Source: Geodermatophilus africanus (GTDB taxonomy: Bacteria > Actinomycetota > Actinomycetes > Mycobacteriales > Geodermatophilaceae). From it: a stretch of DNA of 64,000 bases. The stretch lies in NCBI RefSeq assembly GCF_900107105.1, contig NZ_FNOT01000003.1, forward strand, positions 124,001 through 188,000, in the 5' to 3' direction. A model generated the notes under the pieces. That model had not been told where the DNA came from. It saw only the letters and a program-made list of their open reading frames with translations, and did no database searches. Positions within the stretch are counted from its first letter, which is position 1, and each line of letters begins with the position of its first letter. Positions 50,583 through 59,429 of the stretch are shown here, one piece after another. Made by a program: the position numbers and the translations under genes.

Positions 50583-51806
50583 GTGACCGCGGTCGACGCG
50601 TCGGTCTTCGAGGGCTCCTTCTGGCGCGACCCCTATCCCGCCTACGAGCGGCTGCGCACGCAGGCCCCGGTGCGCGAGGTGGCGCTGCCGCGCGGCGGCA
50701 CCACGTGGCTGGTCACCCGCTACGACGACGTGCGCGCGGCCTTCACCGACCCCCGCCTGGTCAAGGACCACCGCGCCACCCTGCCGCCGGAGCTCCGCGA
50801 GCAGGCCCCGCGCCTGCCGGGGCCCTTCGGCTCGATGATGGTGCTGCTCGACCCGCCCGACCACACCCGGCTGCGCCGGCTGGTCTCCCGGGCCTTCACC
50901 GCGCGGCGCACCGCCGAGCTGCGCCCCCGCATCGAGGTGCTGGCCGCCGGCCTGCTCGACGCCCTGCCCGCGACCGAGCCCGTCGACCTGCTGGCCGGCT
51001 ACGCGGTGCCGTTGCCTATGGCGGTCATCTGCGAGCTGCTCGGGGTGCCCGACACCGACCGCGACGCCTTCGGCACCTGGTCGCGCGCGCTCGTCGACGA
51101 CCACGACGACGTCGATCAGCAGCAGGCCACCACGGGGCTGGCGGAGTACCTGTACGCCCTCGTCAAGACCAAGCGGCGCACGCCGGACGGCGCCCTGGTC
51201 TCGGCACTGGTCGAGGTCTCGGATGCCGGTGACCAGCTCAGCACCGAGGAGGTCGTCGCGATGGGCGTGCTGCTGCTCATCGCCGGCCACGAGACCACGG
51301 CCAACCTCATCGGCAACGCGGTGCTGGGCGTGGCCACCGACGCCGCGCTGCGCGGACACCTGCTGGCCGACCCGCAGCGGATCCCGGCGGCGGTCGAGGA
51401 GTTCCTGCGCTGGGACGGCCCCGTGCACAACGCCCCGATGCGCTTCGCCGCCGAGGACGTCGAGTACTCGGGCACCACCATCCCGGCGGGGTCGGTGGTG
51501 ACGCTCTCCGTGGGCGCGGCCAACCGCGACCCGGGGCGCTTCGACCGGCCCGAGCTGCTCGACCCCGACCGCGACACCGGTGGGCACCTGGCCTTCGGTC
51601 ACGGCATCCACTTCTGCCTGGGCGCACCCCTGGCGCGTCTCGAGGGGGAGGTGGCCCTGCGGTCGCTGCTCGACCGCTTCCCCGGCCTGCGCCTGGCCGT
51701 GCCGCCGGAGGGACTGCGCCACCGCCGCAGCGTCATCGTGCACGCCCTGGAGGCGCTGCCCGTGGTGCTCCGGCCCCCGGCTGCTGCGGAGGGTGCCTCC
51801 CGGTAG
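50583..51806 (+). CDS. Cytochrome P450
   Basis: The 407-residue soluble bacterial P450 has AGHETT in the I-helix (the Thr that activates oxygen), the ExxR core helix in VEEFLRW, and the heme loop [15 protein letters not shown] with Cys345. [14 protein letters not shown] is typical of CYP105/107-like classes. No ferredoxin gene is adjacent, so electron partners lie elsewhere. GTG 50583 is chosen from the start of the conserved fold. The substrate is unknown. Confidence 0.93.
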   Translation: MTAVDASVFEGSFWRDPYPAYERLRTQAPVREVALPRGGTTWLVTRYDDVRAAFTDPRLVKDHRATLPPELREQAPRLPGPFGSMMVLLDPPDHTRLRRLVSRAFTARRTAELRPRIEVLAAGLLDALPATEPVDLLAGYAVPLPMAVICELLGVPDTDRDAFGTWSRALVDDHDDVDQQQATTGLAEYLYALVKTKRRTPDGALVSALVEVSDAGDQLSTEEVVAMGVLLLIAGHETTANLIGNAVLGVATDAALRGHLLADPQRIPAAVEEFLRWDGPVHNAPMRFAAEDVEYSGTTIPAGSVVTLSVGAANRDPGRFDRPELLDPDRDTGGHLAFGHGIHFCLGAPLARLEGEVALRSLLDRFPGLRLAVPPEGLRHRRSVIVHALEALPVVLRPPAAAEGASR

Positions 51807-51850
51807 GCGGGCGGTGGCGGGCCCGGGCGGGGCGGGGCGAGGATGCCGGG

Positions 51851-52867
51851 GTGACCTCTCCCGCTCCCGTCGGTGCCCGCACGCTCGGCCGCGACGGCCT
51901 GACCGTCTCCGCCCTGGGCCTCGGCTGCATGGGCATGAGCCAGATGTACGGCGCGGCCGACCGCGGCGAGTCGATCGCGACGATCCACCGGGCGCTCGAC
52001 CTCGGCGTGACCTTCCTCGACACCTCCGACGTCTACGGCGACGGGCACAACGAGGAGCTGGTGGGGGAGGCCATCGCCGGACGGCGCGACGAGGTGCAGC
52101 TGGCCACGAAGTTCTCGCTGTCGCACAACGACCGCGGCGGCATGGACATCGACGGCCGTCCCGAGAACGTGCGGGCCCGCGCCGAGGCCAGCCTGCGCCG
52201 GCTGCGGGTCGACGTCATCGACCTCTACTACCAGCACCGGGTCGACCCGCGGGTGCCGATCGAGGACACCGTCGGCGCGATGGCCGAGCTGGTGCAGGAG
52301 GGCAAGGTCAGGTACCTCGGGCTGTCGGAGGCGTCGGCCACCTCGATCCGCCGCGCCGCCGCCGTCCACCCGATCGCCGCGCTGCAGAGCGAGTGGTCGC
52401 TGTGGACCCGGGACCTCGAGGCCGAGGTGCTGGGCGTGGCCCGCGAGCAGAGCATCGGCATCGTGCCGTTCAGCCCGCTGGGCCGGGGCTTCCTCACCGG
52501 GGCGATCCGCAGCCCGGAGGACTTCGCCGAGGACGACTGGCGCCGCGGCCACCCGCGCTTCACCGGCGAGGCGTTCGCGGCCAACCTGCGGCTGGTCGAC
52601 GCCGTCCGGGCGATGGCGGAGGGGAAGGAGTGCACGCCCGGGCAGCTGACGCTGGCCTGGGTCCTCGCGCAGGGGGACGACGTCGTGCCCATCCCCGGCA
52701 CCAAGCGGCGCAGCTACCTGGAGGAGAACGTCGGCGCCGCCGCCGTCGAGCTGTCGGACGACGACCTGGCGCGGCTGGGCGAGATCGCCCCGCCCGGGGT
52801 GGCGCAGGGCGGGCGCTACGTCGACTCCTCCTACGCGTACGGCGACAGCCCGGAGCAGGTGGCGTGA
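51851..52867 (+). CDS. Aldo/keto reductase (AKR13-like)
   Basis: The 338-residue protein opens [20 protein letters not shown], typical of the AKR13/YakC class. The tetrad is Asp in [11 protein letters not shown], Tyr there, Lys in LATKFSL and His in [25 protein letters not shown] is the cofactor phosphate motif. It reduces aldehydes with NADPH. Its stop overlaps the next gene by 4 nt, starting a run of four coupled genes (AKR, hydrolase, XdhC-like, sugar kinase). Confidence 0.9.
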   Translation: MTSPAPVGARTLGRDGLTVSALGLGCMGMSQMYGAADRGESIATIHRALDLGVTFLDTSDVYGDGHNEELVGEAIAGRRDEVQLATKFSLSHNDRGGMDIDGRPENVRARAEASLRRLRVDVIDLYYQHRVDPRVPIEDTVGAMAELVQEGKVRYLGLSEASATSIRRAAAVHPIAALQSEWSLWTRDLEAEVLGVAREQSIGIVPFSPLGRGFLTGAIRSPEDFAEDDWRRGHPRFTGEAFAANLRLVDAVRAMAEGKECTPGQLTLAWVLAQGDDVVPIPGTKRRSYLEENVGAAAVELSDDDLARLGEIAPPGVAQGGRYVDSSYAYGDSPEQVA

Positions 52868-53655
52868 GCGCGGTCACGACCACGAGACCCCTGCGGGTGC
52901 CCGGCGCCGACGGGATCGCGGTCGCGGTCCACCGGTGGGGGTCCCCGGGCGAGCTCCCGCCGGTCTACCTGCAGCACGGTTTCGTCGCCGACACCCGGCT
53001 CAACTGGGTCGGCACCGGGGCGGTCGGGGTCCTCCTCTCGGCCGGGCGGGAGGTCGTCGGGGTCGACGCCCGCGGGCACGGGAGGTCGGACAAGCCGCAC
53101 GACCCCGGTGCCTACGGCGAGCTCCGGATGGCCGACGACCTGCGGCGGGTGGCCGACGCCCTCGGCCACGACGCGTTCGACCTGGCCGGCTACTCGATGG
53201 GCGCGACCGTCGCGATGCTGGTGGCGGTCGCCGACCGGCGGGTGCGCCGGCTGGTGGTCGGCGGCGCCGGCGCCGCGTTCGTCGAGCGCGACGGCGCCGC
53301 GCGCCGCGCCGTCCTGATGGCGGAGCTGGCCGCCGCGCTCGAGGCGGCCGACGTCGCCGACGTGCGGAACCCCACCACCGCCCACTTCCGCCGGATCGCC
53401 GACGCCTTGGGCGCCGACCGGCGCGCCCTGGCCGCGCACGCCCGTGCGGTGCACGCCACGGGTGCCGACCTGGCGGCCATCACCGCGGCCACGCTCGTCC
53501 TCGCCGGCGACGCCGACCCCCTGGCGGTCCGCCCGGAGGTGCTCGCCGCCGCCATCCCCGGCGCCCGGGTGACCGTCGTCCCCGGCGACCACACGACCGC
53601 GCTCCGGGCGCCGGCCTTCGCCGCGGCGCTCGCCGGCTTCCTGGGGGAGCCGTGA
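52864..53655 (+). CDS. Alpha/beta hydrolase
   Basis: The 263-residue hydrolase has [10 protein letters not shown] (oxyanion region), the nucleophile elbow AGYSMGATV with Ser, Asp in AGDADPLAV and His in [11 protein letters not shown] 52864 overlaps the AKR stop and its own stop overlaps the XdhC-like gene, so expression is coupled. The substrate is unknown. Confidence 0.87.
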   Translation: MSAVTTTRPLRVPGADGIAVAVHRWGSPGELPPVYLQHGFVADTRLNWVGTGAVGVLLSAGREVVGVDARGHGRSDKPHDPGAYGELRMADDLRRVADALGHDAFDLAGYSMGATVAMLVAVADRRVRRLVVGGAGAAFVERDGAARRAVLMAELAAALEAADVADVRNPTTAHFRRIADALGADRRALAAHARAVHATGADLAAITAATLVLAGDADPLAVRPEVLAAAIPGARVTVVPGDHTTALRAPAFAAALAGFLGEP

Positions 53656-54152
53656 CCGACCCGGCCTGCGGCGTCGCGCACGGTTCCCCCGCCCCCAAGA
53701 TCGCCGGGCGGGTGCTGGTCGCCGTGTTCGCGTCGCCCGTGGCCGAGGTGCTGCTGCGCTGGGCACCGGAGCTGGGCTTCCGCACGGTCCTGCTCGACCC
53801 CGACCCCGCGCGCGGGGCCGACGCGACCGGCCTCGCGGACCTGGACGACCTCGCCGACGCCGACGTCGTCGTCACCGACCACCACCGGCCGGAGCTCGGC
53901 GCGGTGCTGCGCGACGCACTGGTCCGCCCGGTGCGCTGGGTCGGCGTGATGGGCAACCCCCGGCACGAGGGACCGCATGTGGCGGCGCTGGCCGCGCTCG
54001 GTGTGCCGCCGGAGGAGGTCGCCCGCGTGCACCGGCCGATCGGCCTGGACATCGGCTCCCGGGCCCCGGCCGAGATCGCGCTGAGCACGCTGGCCGGGCT
54101 GCTCGCCGACCGCAACGGCCGCGCGGGCGGCTTCGCGCACGGGTCGCGGTGA
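53652..54152 (+). CDS. XdhC C-terminal (Rossmann) domain-like protein
   Basis: The 166-residue protein corresponds to the XdhC_C Rossmann module: VLVAVFASPVAEVLLRWAPE, DADVVVTDHHRP, and the hallmark WVGVMGNPRHEGPHVAALAA plus RPIGLDIGSRAPAEIALSTL. XdhC proteins insert or sulfurate the molybdenum cofactor of xanthine dehydrogenase-type enzymes. The N-terminal XdhC domain is missing and no molybdoenzyme genes are close, so its use here is unclear. It overlaps the genes on both sides by 4 nt. Confidence 0.82.
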   Translation: MTDPACGVAHGSPAPKIAGRVLVAVFASPVAEVLLRWAPELGFRTVLLDPDPARGADATGLADLDDLADADVVVTDHHRPELGAVLRDALVRPVRWVGVMGNPRHEGPHVAALAALGVPPEEVARVHRPIGLDIGSRAPAEIALSTLAGLLADRNGRAGGFAHGSR

Positions 54153-55549
54153 TCGACGTCCTGCTCGGCGCCGACGTCGGCACCAGCGGGCTGAAGCTGG
54201 TCGCGCTCGACGGGGCCGGGACGGTCGTCGTCGAGGCGGAGTCCGGCTACGACGTGGACCGGCCGCGGCCCGGCTGGGCGCAGACCGACCCCGCCGTGTG
54301 GCGGGCGGCCCTCGATGACGCGCTGGCGCAGGTGACGCCCGCCCTGGCCGGACGCCGGGTGGCCGGGCTCGGCCTCTCCGGCCAGATGCACGGCACCGTG
54401 CTCGTCGACGCCGCCGGTGTGCCGGTGGCGCCCGCGGTGCTCTGGCCGGACGGCCGGGCGGCCGCCGAGGTCGATCGCTGGCGCACCCTGCCCCCCGCCG
54501 CCCGCGCCGCGCTCGCCAACCCGCTGGTGCCGGGGATGACCGGCCCGGTGCTGGCCTGGCTGGCCGCGCACGAGCCCGCGGTGCTGCGGCGGGCGGCCGC
54601 GGTGCTGCTGCCCAAGGACGCGCTGCGCGCCTCGCTCGTGCCGGACGCCGACCCGCGGGTCACCGACCGCAGCGACGCCTCGGCGACCCTGCTGTGGGAC
54701 GTCGTCGCCGACGGCTGGTCGGCCGCGGCCACCGCGGCCGCGGGTGTGGACCCCGGGCTGCTGCCCGCGGTGCGGCCCTCGGCGGAGGTCGTGGGCGCCG
54801 CCGCGCTGCCGCTCGGCGAGGTGCCCGTGGTCGTCGGCGGCGGGGACACCCCGCTGGCGCTGCTCGCCGCGGGCACGCGCGCCGGCCGGCAGGTCAACCT
54901 GGGCACCGGCGCGCAGGTGCTGCTGCCCGGGTGGGCGCCGGTGCCCGCCGACGACCCGCCGGTGCACGGCTACGCCGACGTCGAGGGCGGCTGGTACGCG
55001 ATGGCCGCGCTGCAGAACGGCGGCCTGGCGTGGACCTGGGTGTGCGGGGTGCTCGGGATGACGCCCGCCGAGCTGTTCGGCACCGCGGCGTCGGTGCCGC
55101 CCGGTGCCGGGGGCGTGGTGTTCCGACCGTTCCTGACCGGCGAGCGCGGGGGCGTGGCGGGCCCGGACGACCGCGGCGGGTGGACGGGGCTGTCCGCCGG
55201 CACGACCCGCCCCGAGCTGGCCCGCGCCGCGGTGGAGGGCGTCGTGTTCGCGGTGGCGGCGGCCGCGGGCCTGCTCGGGGGGACGGGGCCGGTCGTCCTC
55301 ACCGGGGGCGGCGGGCGCCCGGACGTCGTCCAGCAGCTGCTCGCCGACGTCCTCGGCGTCCCCGTGCGGTACCTGCCGATCCGCAGCGCCTCGGCGGTCG
55401 GCGCGGCGCTGCTGGCCGCCCGTGGCACCGGCACCGAGCTCGTGGCGGGCCGGCCGCCGGGACACCCCGTCGAGCCCCGGCGCGATCCGGGGCTGGTGGC
55501 GGCGCTCGACCGGTGGCGTGCGGAACGGAGGCCGGGGCTGCCGCGTTGA
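54149..55549 (+). CDS. xylB: Xylulokinase-like FGGY sugar kinase
   Basis: The 466-residue FGGY kinase has the phosphate-1 loop GADVGTSGLK, the xylulokinase motif GLSGQMHGTVLV, catalytic Asp in RSDASATLLWD and the C-terminal adenosine motif VLTGGGGRPDVVQQLLADVL. It phosphorylates D-xylulose or a related ketose for the pentose phosphate pathway. No xylose isomerase or transporter is adjacent. It is the last of four overlapping genes. Confidence 0.88.
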   Translation: MIDVLLGADVGTSGLKLVALDGAGTVVVEAESGYDVDRPRPGWAQTDPAVWRAALDDALAQVTPALAGRRVAGLGLSGQMHGTVLVDAAGVPVAPAVLWPDGRAAAEVDRWRTLPPAARAALANPLVPGMTGPVLAWLAAHEPAVLRRAAAVLLPKDALRASLVPDADPRVTDRSDASATLLWDVVADGWSAAATAAAGVDPGLLPAVRPSAEVVGAAALPLGEVPVVVGGGDTPLALLAAGTRAGRQVNLGTGAQVLLPGWAPVPADDPPVHGYADVEGGWYAMAALQNGGLAWTWVCGVLGMTPAELFGTAASVPPGAGGVVFRPFLTGERGGVAGPDDRGGWTGLSAGTTRPELARAAVEGVVFAVAAAAGLLGGTGPVVLTGGGGRPDVVQQLLADVLGVPVRYLPIRSASAVGAALLAARGTGTELVAGRPPGHPVEPRRDPGLVAALDRWRAERRPGLPR

Positions 55550-55601
55550 CCGGCACAGGAGGGCGGAACGGCCGCCCGGAGGACGCGGAGGAGGACCAGG
55601 G

Positions 55602-55772
55602 ATGGCGTCGCTGTTCAGCAAGCTGACCCAGTTCGCGAACACGCCGAAGGGCCGCCAGGTCATCGCGCAGGCCACCGAGAAGGCCCAGCAGCTGGCCAAG
55701 GACCCGAAGACGCGGGCGAAGATCGACGACGCCCGCCGCCGCTTCCAGGGCGGCCGCGGCACCGGGCGCTGA
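55602..55772 (+). CDS. 56-residue helical hypothetical protein
   Basis: ATG 55602 gives MASLFSKLTQFANTPKGRQV, then a helix with Lys/Arg and Gln, ending RRRFQGGRGTGR. GGAGGAGG lies about 9 nt upstream, and a strong bidirectional terminator follows the stop. Short proteins of this type (SLFxKLxxFAxSPQGRR) recur in actinobacteria; the function is unknown. Confidence 0.8.
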   Translation: MASLFSKLTQFANTPKGRQVIAQATEKAQQLAKDPKTRAKIDDARRRFQGGRGTGR

Positions 55773-55775
55773 GCA

Positions 55776-55823
55776 GACGAGGACCGGCCCCACCCCGATC
55801 GCGGGGTGGGGCCGGTCCTCGTC
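55776..55823. terminator. Perfect 22-bp bidirectional terminator
   Basis: GACGAGGACCGGCCCCACCC and the next CG (55776-55797) are exactly complementary to 55802-55823 around the loop ATCG. It separates the 56-residue gene from the convergent hisN. Confidence 0.88.
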
Positions 55824-56630
55824 TCAGGCGGCCGAGTCCGGCTGGTGCAGCACGCCCAACGCGGCGTCGTGCAGCCGGCCGTTGGTGGCCAGTGCGCTGC
55901 CGCCGGCCGGGCCGGGGACGCCGCGGAGGTCGGTGAACGCGCCGCCGGCCTCGCGCACGATCACGTCGAGGGCGGCGAGGTCCCACACCGACACCTCCGG
56001 CTCGCAGGCGACGTCCACCGCGCCCTCGGCCAGCAGCACGTAGCTCCAGAAGTCGCCGTACGCGCGGGTCCGCCACACCGCCCGGGTCAGGTCGAGGAAG
56101 CCGCCGAGCTGCCCGCGCTCCTCCCAGCCGGCGAGGCTCGAGTAGGACAGGCTCGCGTCGGCCAGCCGCCCGACGCCAGACACCGTGCAGCGGGCCGCCG
56201 ACTCCAGCCGGCGGCCGGTCCAGGCGCCCACGCCCTTCGCCGCCCACCAGCGGCGGTTGAGCGCTGGCGCGGAGACCAGGCCGACGACTGGCTCGTCTCC
56301 GTCGAACAGCGCGATCAGCGTGGCCCACACGGGCACGCCGCGCACGAAGTTCTTCGTCCCGTCGATCGGGTCGAGCACCCACCGCCGCGGACCGTGGCCG
56401 GTCGCGCCCATCTCCTCGCCGAGCACAGCGTCGCGGGTCCGCGCGCGGGCGAGCATGATGCGCAGCTGCTCCTCCACGGCCCGGTCGGCGTCGGTGACCG
56501 GCGTGAGGTCCGGCTTCGTGTCTACCTGCAGGTCCAGCGCGCGGAAGCGGTCCAGGCTGATTGAGTCCGCCTGGTCGGCCAGCACGTGCGCCAGGTGCAT
56601 GTCCCCCGTGTAGTCCCGGCCCGGTGTCAT
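55824..56630 (-). CDS. hisN: Histidinol-phosphatase, inositol-monophosphatase family
   Basis: The 268-residue IMPase-fold enzyme has the metal site [18 protein letters not shown] (Asp-Pro-Ile-Asp-Gly-Thr) and [33 protein letters not shown] and [12 protein letters not shown] match actinobacterial HisN, which removes phosphate from histidinol phosphate. The ATG at 56630 gives [19 protein letters not shown]. Other his genes are not in the window. A general inositol phosphatase cannot be excluded but the signature favours HisN. Confidence 0.88.
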   Translation of the reverse strand: MTPGRDYTGDMHLAHVLADQADSISLDRFRALDLQVDTKPDLTPVTDADRAVEEQLRIMLARARTRDAVLGEEMGATGHGPRRWVLDPIDGTKNFVRGVPVWATLIALFDGDEPVVGLVSAPALNRRWWAAKGVGAWTGRRLESAARCTVSGVGRLADASLSYSSLAGWEERGQLGGFLDLTRAVWRTRAYGDFWSYVLLAEGAVDVACEPEVSVWDLAALDVIVREAGGAFTDLRGVPGPAGGSALATNGRLHDAALGVLHQPDSAA

Positions 56631-56652
56631 GGGCACCGAACCTAGCGGGCGG

Positions 56653-56829
56653 TCAGTCGAAGACCGCGGCACTGACCCCGCTGGGTCCCTCGTACTCCCG
56701 GTCGTCGATCTTCTGCAGCGCGTCCAGCACGTCCTTGTCGCCGCCCTTGGCGTGCTCGAGGATCTGCTCCTTCGTGGCCGGGTAGTCCATGCCCTTGAGG
56801 GCCTTCTGGATGTCGATGGGGCTCACCAT
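56653..56829 (-). CDS. DUF2795 family small protein
   Basis: The 58-residue product begins [20 protein letters not shown] and continues [20 protein letters not shown], with the closing [18 protein letters not shown]. The D-Y-P-A-T-K and L-x-x-L-x-x-I-x-D-x-E-Y/F patterns are DUF2795. Its role is unknown. ATG 56829 or the adjacent GTG 56826 could start it. It lies 23 nt upstream of hisN on the same strand. Confidence 0.85.
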   Translation of the reverse strand: MVSPIDIQKALKGMDYPATKEQILEHAKGGDKDVLDALQKIDDREYEGPSGVSAAVFD

Positions 56830-56869
56830 GACCCCCGGCTACCCCCGTCCACCACGGCCGATGCGCGGA

Positions 56870-56875
56870 TACGGT
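56870..56875 (+). promoter_or_regulatory. TACGGT -10 box, leaderless promoter of the DUF2087 gene
   Basis: TACGGT ends 6 nt before GTG 56882; no ribosome binding site is visible. Confidence 0.42.
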
Positions 56876-56881
56876 CGGGGA

Positions 56882-57418
56882 GTGCGTGCCGCGACCATCG
56901 CCGGCCTGCTGGCCGACCCGACCCGGCTCAAGGTCGTCGCCGCCCTGGCGCTGGGTGCCGGCACGCTCGAGGAGGTCGCCGAGGCCACCGGGCTGCCGCT
57001 GCGGGACGTCGCCCTGGCCGCGCGCCGGCTGGGCCGGGCCGGCCTCGTCCGGCGCGACCGGCACGAGCTCGAGCTGCTGACCGACCGCTTCGGCGCCGCG
57101 GCACGCGCCGCTGCCGAGGCCGCCCCGCCACCCGAGCCGCTGTCCGACGACCCCGCCGAGGACGCCGTCCTGTCCGCGTTCGTCCGCGACGGCCGGCTGG
57201 TGTCCATCCCCGCGCAGCAGACCAAGCGGCGGATCGTGCTCGAGCACCTGGTCCGCGTGTTCGACGTCGGTATCCGCTACCCCGAGCGCGAGGTGAACGC
57301 GCTGCTGGCGGTGTGGCACCCCGACACCGCCGCGCTGCGCCGCTACCTGGTCGACGAGGGCCTGCTCACCCGCGAGGCCGGTCTCTACTGGCGCAGCGGC
57401 GGGTGGGTCGACGTCTAG
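56882..57418 (+). CDS. DUF2087 protein with N-terminal ArsR-like helix-turn-helix
   Basis: In this 178-residue protein, residues 1-70 form a winged helix (LLADPTRLKVVAALALGAGT, then EEVAEATGLPLRDVALAARR), ArsR-like but without metal cysteines. Residues about 95-178 are DUF2087: GRLVSIPAQQTKRRIVLEHL, RYPEREVNALLAVWHPDTAA and YLVDEGLLTREAGLYWR. It is a probable DNA-binding regulator of unknown signal. It is divergent from the DUF2795-hisN pair. Confidence 0.86.
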   Translation: MRAATIAGLLADPTRLKVVAALALGAGTLEEVAEATGLPLRDVALAARRLGRAGLVRRDRHELELLTDRFGAAARAAAEAAPPPEPLSDDPAEDAVLSAFVRDGRLVSIPAQQTKRRIVLEHLVRVFDVGIRYPEREVNALLAVWHPDTAALRRYLVDEGLLTREAGLYWRSGGWVDV

Positions 57419-57621
57419 CGTCCCCCGCGGCCCTGCGCCGAGTGGCGGGTCGTCGTGGTCTCCCGGCCGCTGAGACGACGGCGACCCACCACTCGGTGAG
57501 CGGGTCGGCCGAGGCAGGTGCGACCGCGTTGAGATGCGGACGACGGTCGTCCCGACCCCGCCGGAGACAGCCGACCGTCCGCATCTCGACGCCCGAGGCT
57601 CGGACCACCCGGTGGGCGGGG
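57419..57621. repeat. Two large imperfect hairpins between convergent genes
   Basis: GAGTGGCGGGTCG (about 57440) is complementary, with few changes, to CGACCCACCACTC (57482-57494). GAGATGCGGACG (57531-57542) is complementary to CGTCCGCATCTC (57577-57588). Both enclose 35-40 nt and lie between the DUF2087 gene and the VOC gene, where they may act as terminators or REP-like elements. Confidence 0.5.
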
Positions 57622-58052
57622 TCAGCCGAGGCGGACGGTGCCGTCGGGGTCGACCGACCAGCCCGGGTTGTGCGCGACCTCCACACGACGCCGTTCGGGT
57701 CGGCCACCAGCGCGTGGAACACGCCGCCGAAGGCGCCCTCCTCCGGCGCGGTGAGCACCGTCCCCCCGGCCGCGGTCATGGCGTCGACGACCATGTGGAC
57801 GGCGGCCCGGTCGGCGACGTTGTGCGCCAGCGTCACGCCGGAGACCGTCGGCCGGTCGGGACCGCGGCCGAGGTCCTGCGCGAACTTGCCCGTCTCGAAG
57901 AAGGCCAGCACCGTGCCCGGGGCGATCTGGAAGAAGACGATCTCGCCGGGGACGTCCAGCAGCGGGCCCCAGCCCAGCCCGTCGACGTAGAAGCGCCGCG
58001 CCGCGTCGAGGTCGGCGGTGGCCAGGGTGATGACGTGGACCTGCTGTTCCAT
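57622..58052 (-). pseudogene. VOC-family protein gene with a 1-nt deletion
   Basis: ATG 58052 starts MEQQVHVITLATADLDAARR, a normal VOC/glyoxalase fold, running to VADPNGVVW. There the frame slips into an arginine-rich tail that would run far past the end. In the other frame the expected finish EVAHNPGWSVDPDGTVRLG and a stop at 57622 appear. Adding one base near 57682 (ACCTCC to ACCTCCC on the plus strand) restores a 143-residue protein. Either the gene is broken or the read has lost one base of a C run. Confidence 0.78.
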
Positions 58053-58161
58053 GGTGACCTCCGTGGGTGGCCCCGTCCCGCATCCCGCCGCGAGCGTGGT
58101 GACGTACTGGAACGGCCACCCTTCAGGGTCCCGCGACGAGCGTGGTGACCTCCGTGGGTGG

Positions 58162-58212
58162 CCCTCCTGCAGGGCCCCGCCGCGAGCTCGCGAGTGGTGG
58201 GGGGCAGGAGGG
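58162..58212 (-). terminator. Stop-anchored hairpin, probably the original rsgA terminator
   Basis: Arms CCCTCCTGC (58162-58170) and GCAGGAGGG (58204-58212) enclose the core AGGGCCCCGCCGCGAGCTCG. On the minus strand it starts 5 nt after the CTAG at 58218-58221 with AAGGACC. A further copy with arms GGCCACCC and GGGTGGCC lies next to it (about 58114-58162). Confidence 0.6.
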
Positions 58213-58217
58213 TCCTT

Positions 58218-59207
58218 CTAGGGCCTGTCCTGCGGATCATGTGCCCCGTAGATGCTGCTGGTGTCCCCGATCGGCCCACTTATGTCGATCGGTGTGCTGT
58301 GCACCCAGTCGACGAGATCGGCGGCGGCGAGGGCTCGTACGCGGGCGGCGTATCGGGCGAGGTCGGAGTCGTCGAGGAGGTTGCACCACTGGCCGCTCGT
58401 GCCGCGACTGAAGAACGCGGCGGGGTCGATCCAATGTTCCGGGCCACCGCCGGGAACGATCGTGTCGGCCCTGCGGCGCATCGCCCCGAACGTCGCCGCT
58501 TGGACCAGACGTGGCCACAGGTGTTCGTCGACGTGGATGCCGAGGCGGACGGCCAGCTGCCGCATCTGTCCCTTCAGGTCCGCCTTCAGGTCGTCGTAGT
58601 GCAGGGATACGACGTCGAGCTCGTTGGGGGCGTCGCGGAACGTCTGCAGGTGCTCCATGGTGCGCCGTAGCGACGACCCGATCTGCGTGGACGGTGTTTC
58701 GTCGTCGACCCACTGCCAGAAGCGGTCCCGCTCACCGTCGGGTCGCGGCGTCTGTACTCGCAACGGTCCGAGCTCGACACCGTCGATCGCGGCCGCGTGC
58801 TCGCGGGCCTTGAGCCACGCGCCGATGTTCATGTTGTCGATGTGGCGGTCGATCGACAAGGCAACGTCACGGGGGTCACGCCCGACGCAGATGTAGGTGA
58901 CCCTCGGATCGTGGGGTAACCCGTCGAGCGGCGTGTGGGTCTTGATGAACCGCCGGTGCGTTTGGGCTTGGAGGTCTGCGAACACCTCCGTCCGAGCGCG
59001 GGTCTCCATGTCGATCCACGGCGAGAGCCTGTCCAACGGGAGCGGGAGTTCCGGTTCCTGCAGGATGAGCAGCGCGCAGATCATCTGCGTCCACGTGGTC
59101 CCACACTTTGGCGAAGAAGCGATGATGATGTCGCCGGGGCGGAGCTGGAAGCCGTCCCAACGGTTGCTGTCGTAGACAGTCCCCTGGTACCGGCGCACAG
59201 GCGTCAT
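58218..59207 (-). CDS. PAPS-dependent sulfotransferase inside a mobile cassette
   Basis: The 329-residue protein has the PAPS 5'-phosphosulfate loop SSPKCGTTWTQMI near residue 30 and the 3'-phosphate motif GRDPRDVALSIDRH. IKTHTPLDGLPHDPRVTYIC has the catalytic His region. The family transfers sulfate from PAPS to hydroxyl groups. Codon use is less GC-biased than in the neighbours. The last codons (DPQDRP and the TAG stop) are encoded by the left inverted repeat and CTAG of the surrounding cassette, so the gene end was shaped by the mobile element. ATG 59207 is used. Confidence 0.82.
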   Translation of the reverse strand: MTPVRRYQGTVYDSNRWDGFQLRPGDIIIASSPKCGTTWTQMICALLILQEPELPLPLDRLSPWIDMETRARTEVFADLQAQTHRRFIKTHTPLDGLPHDPRVTYICVGRDPRDVALSIDRHIDNMNIGAWLKAREHAAAIDGVELGPLRVQTPRPDGERDRFWQWVDDETPSTQIGSSLRRTMEHLQTFRDAPNELDVVSLHYDDLKADLKGQMRQLAVRLGIHVDEHLWPRLVQAATFGAMRRRADTIVPGGGPEHWIDPAAFFSRGTSGQWCNLLDDSDLARYAARVRALAAADLVDWVHSTPIDISGPIGDTSSIYGAHDPQDRP

Positions 59208-59425
59208 TCTCGCAGCACATTGGACGCGGAGAGACCCGCAGCGATCAAGGGCGCTGCGGCCCGCCAAGTGCCTCACTTTACGACCCACCCTGGCAAGCTG
59301 GCGGGGCCAGTCAGGTCCAGCCGGTCCCTGTGACTCAACAACGAAGTTGCGCCGGCTAGGTGCAGAACAGACTGTCCCAAGAGTCGCCTTCAGGGACGGG
59401 GCGCGCAAGATCCGCAGGACACGCC
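58222..59425. mobile_element. Transposase-less mobile insertion cassette carrying a sulfotransferase
   Basis: GGCCTGTCCTGCGGATC (58222-58238) and GATCCGCAGGACACGCC (59409-59425) are 17-bp terminal inverted repeats with one mismatch. CTAG directly flanks both (58218-58221, 59426-59429), as in target-site duplication. The 1204-bp interior holds only the sulfotransferase and about 200 bp of lower-GC DNA; no transposase frame is seen. The ends look like those of IS5-type elements, so it could be moved in trans by such an IS. This fits the MIC concept. Confidence 0.68.
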
Positions 59426-59429
59426 CTAG

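Noticed and set aside
50583-55549. Secondary-metabolite gene cluster around the P450
   Set aside because: No core synthase, terpene cyclase or precursor peptide is present; neighbours are general reductases and hydrolases.
59208-59425. Remnant of a transposase gene inside the sulfotransferase cassette
   Set aside because: The about 200 bp are lower in GC but show no frame or motif of a DDE transposase.
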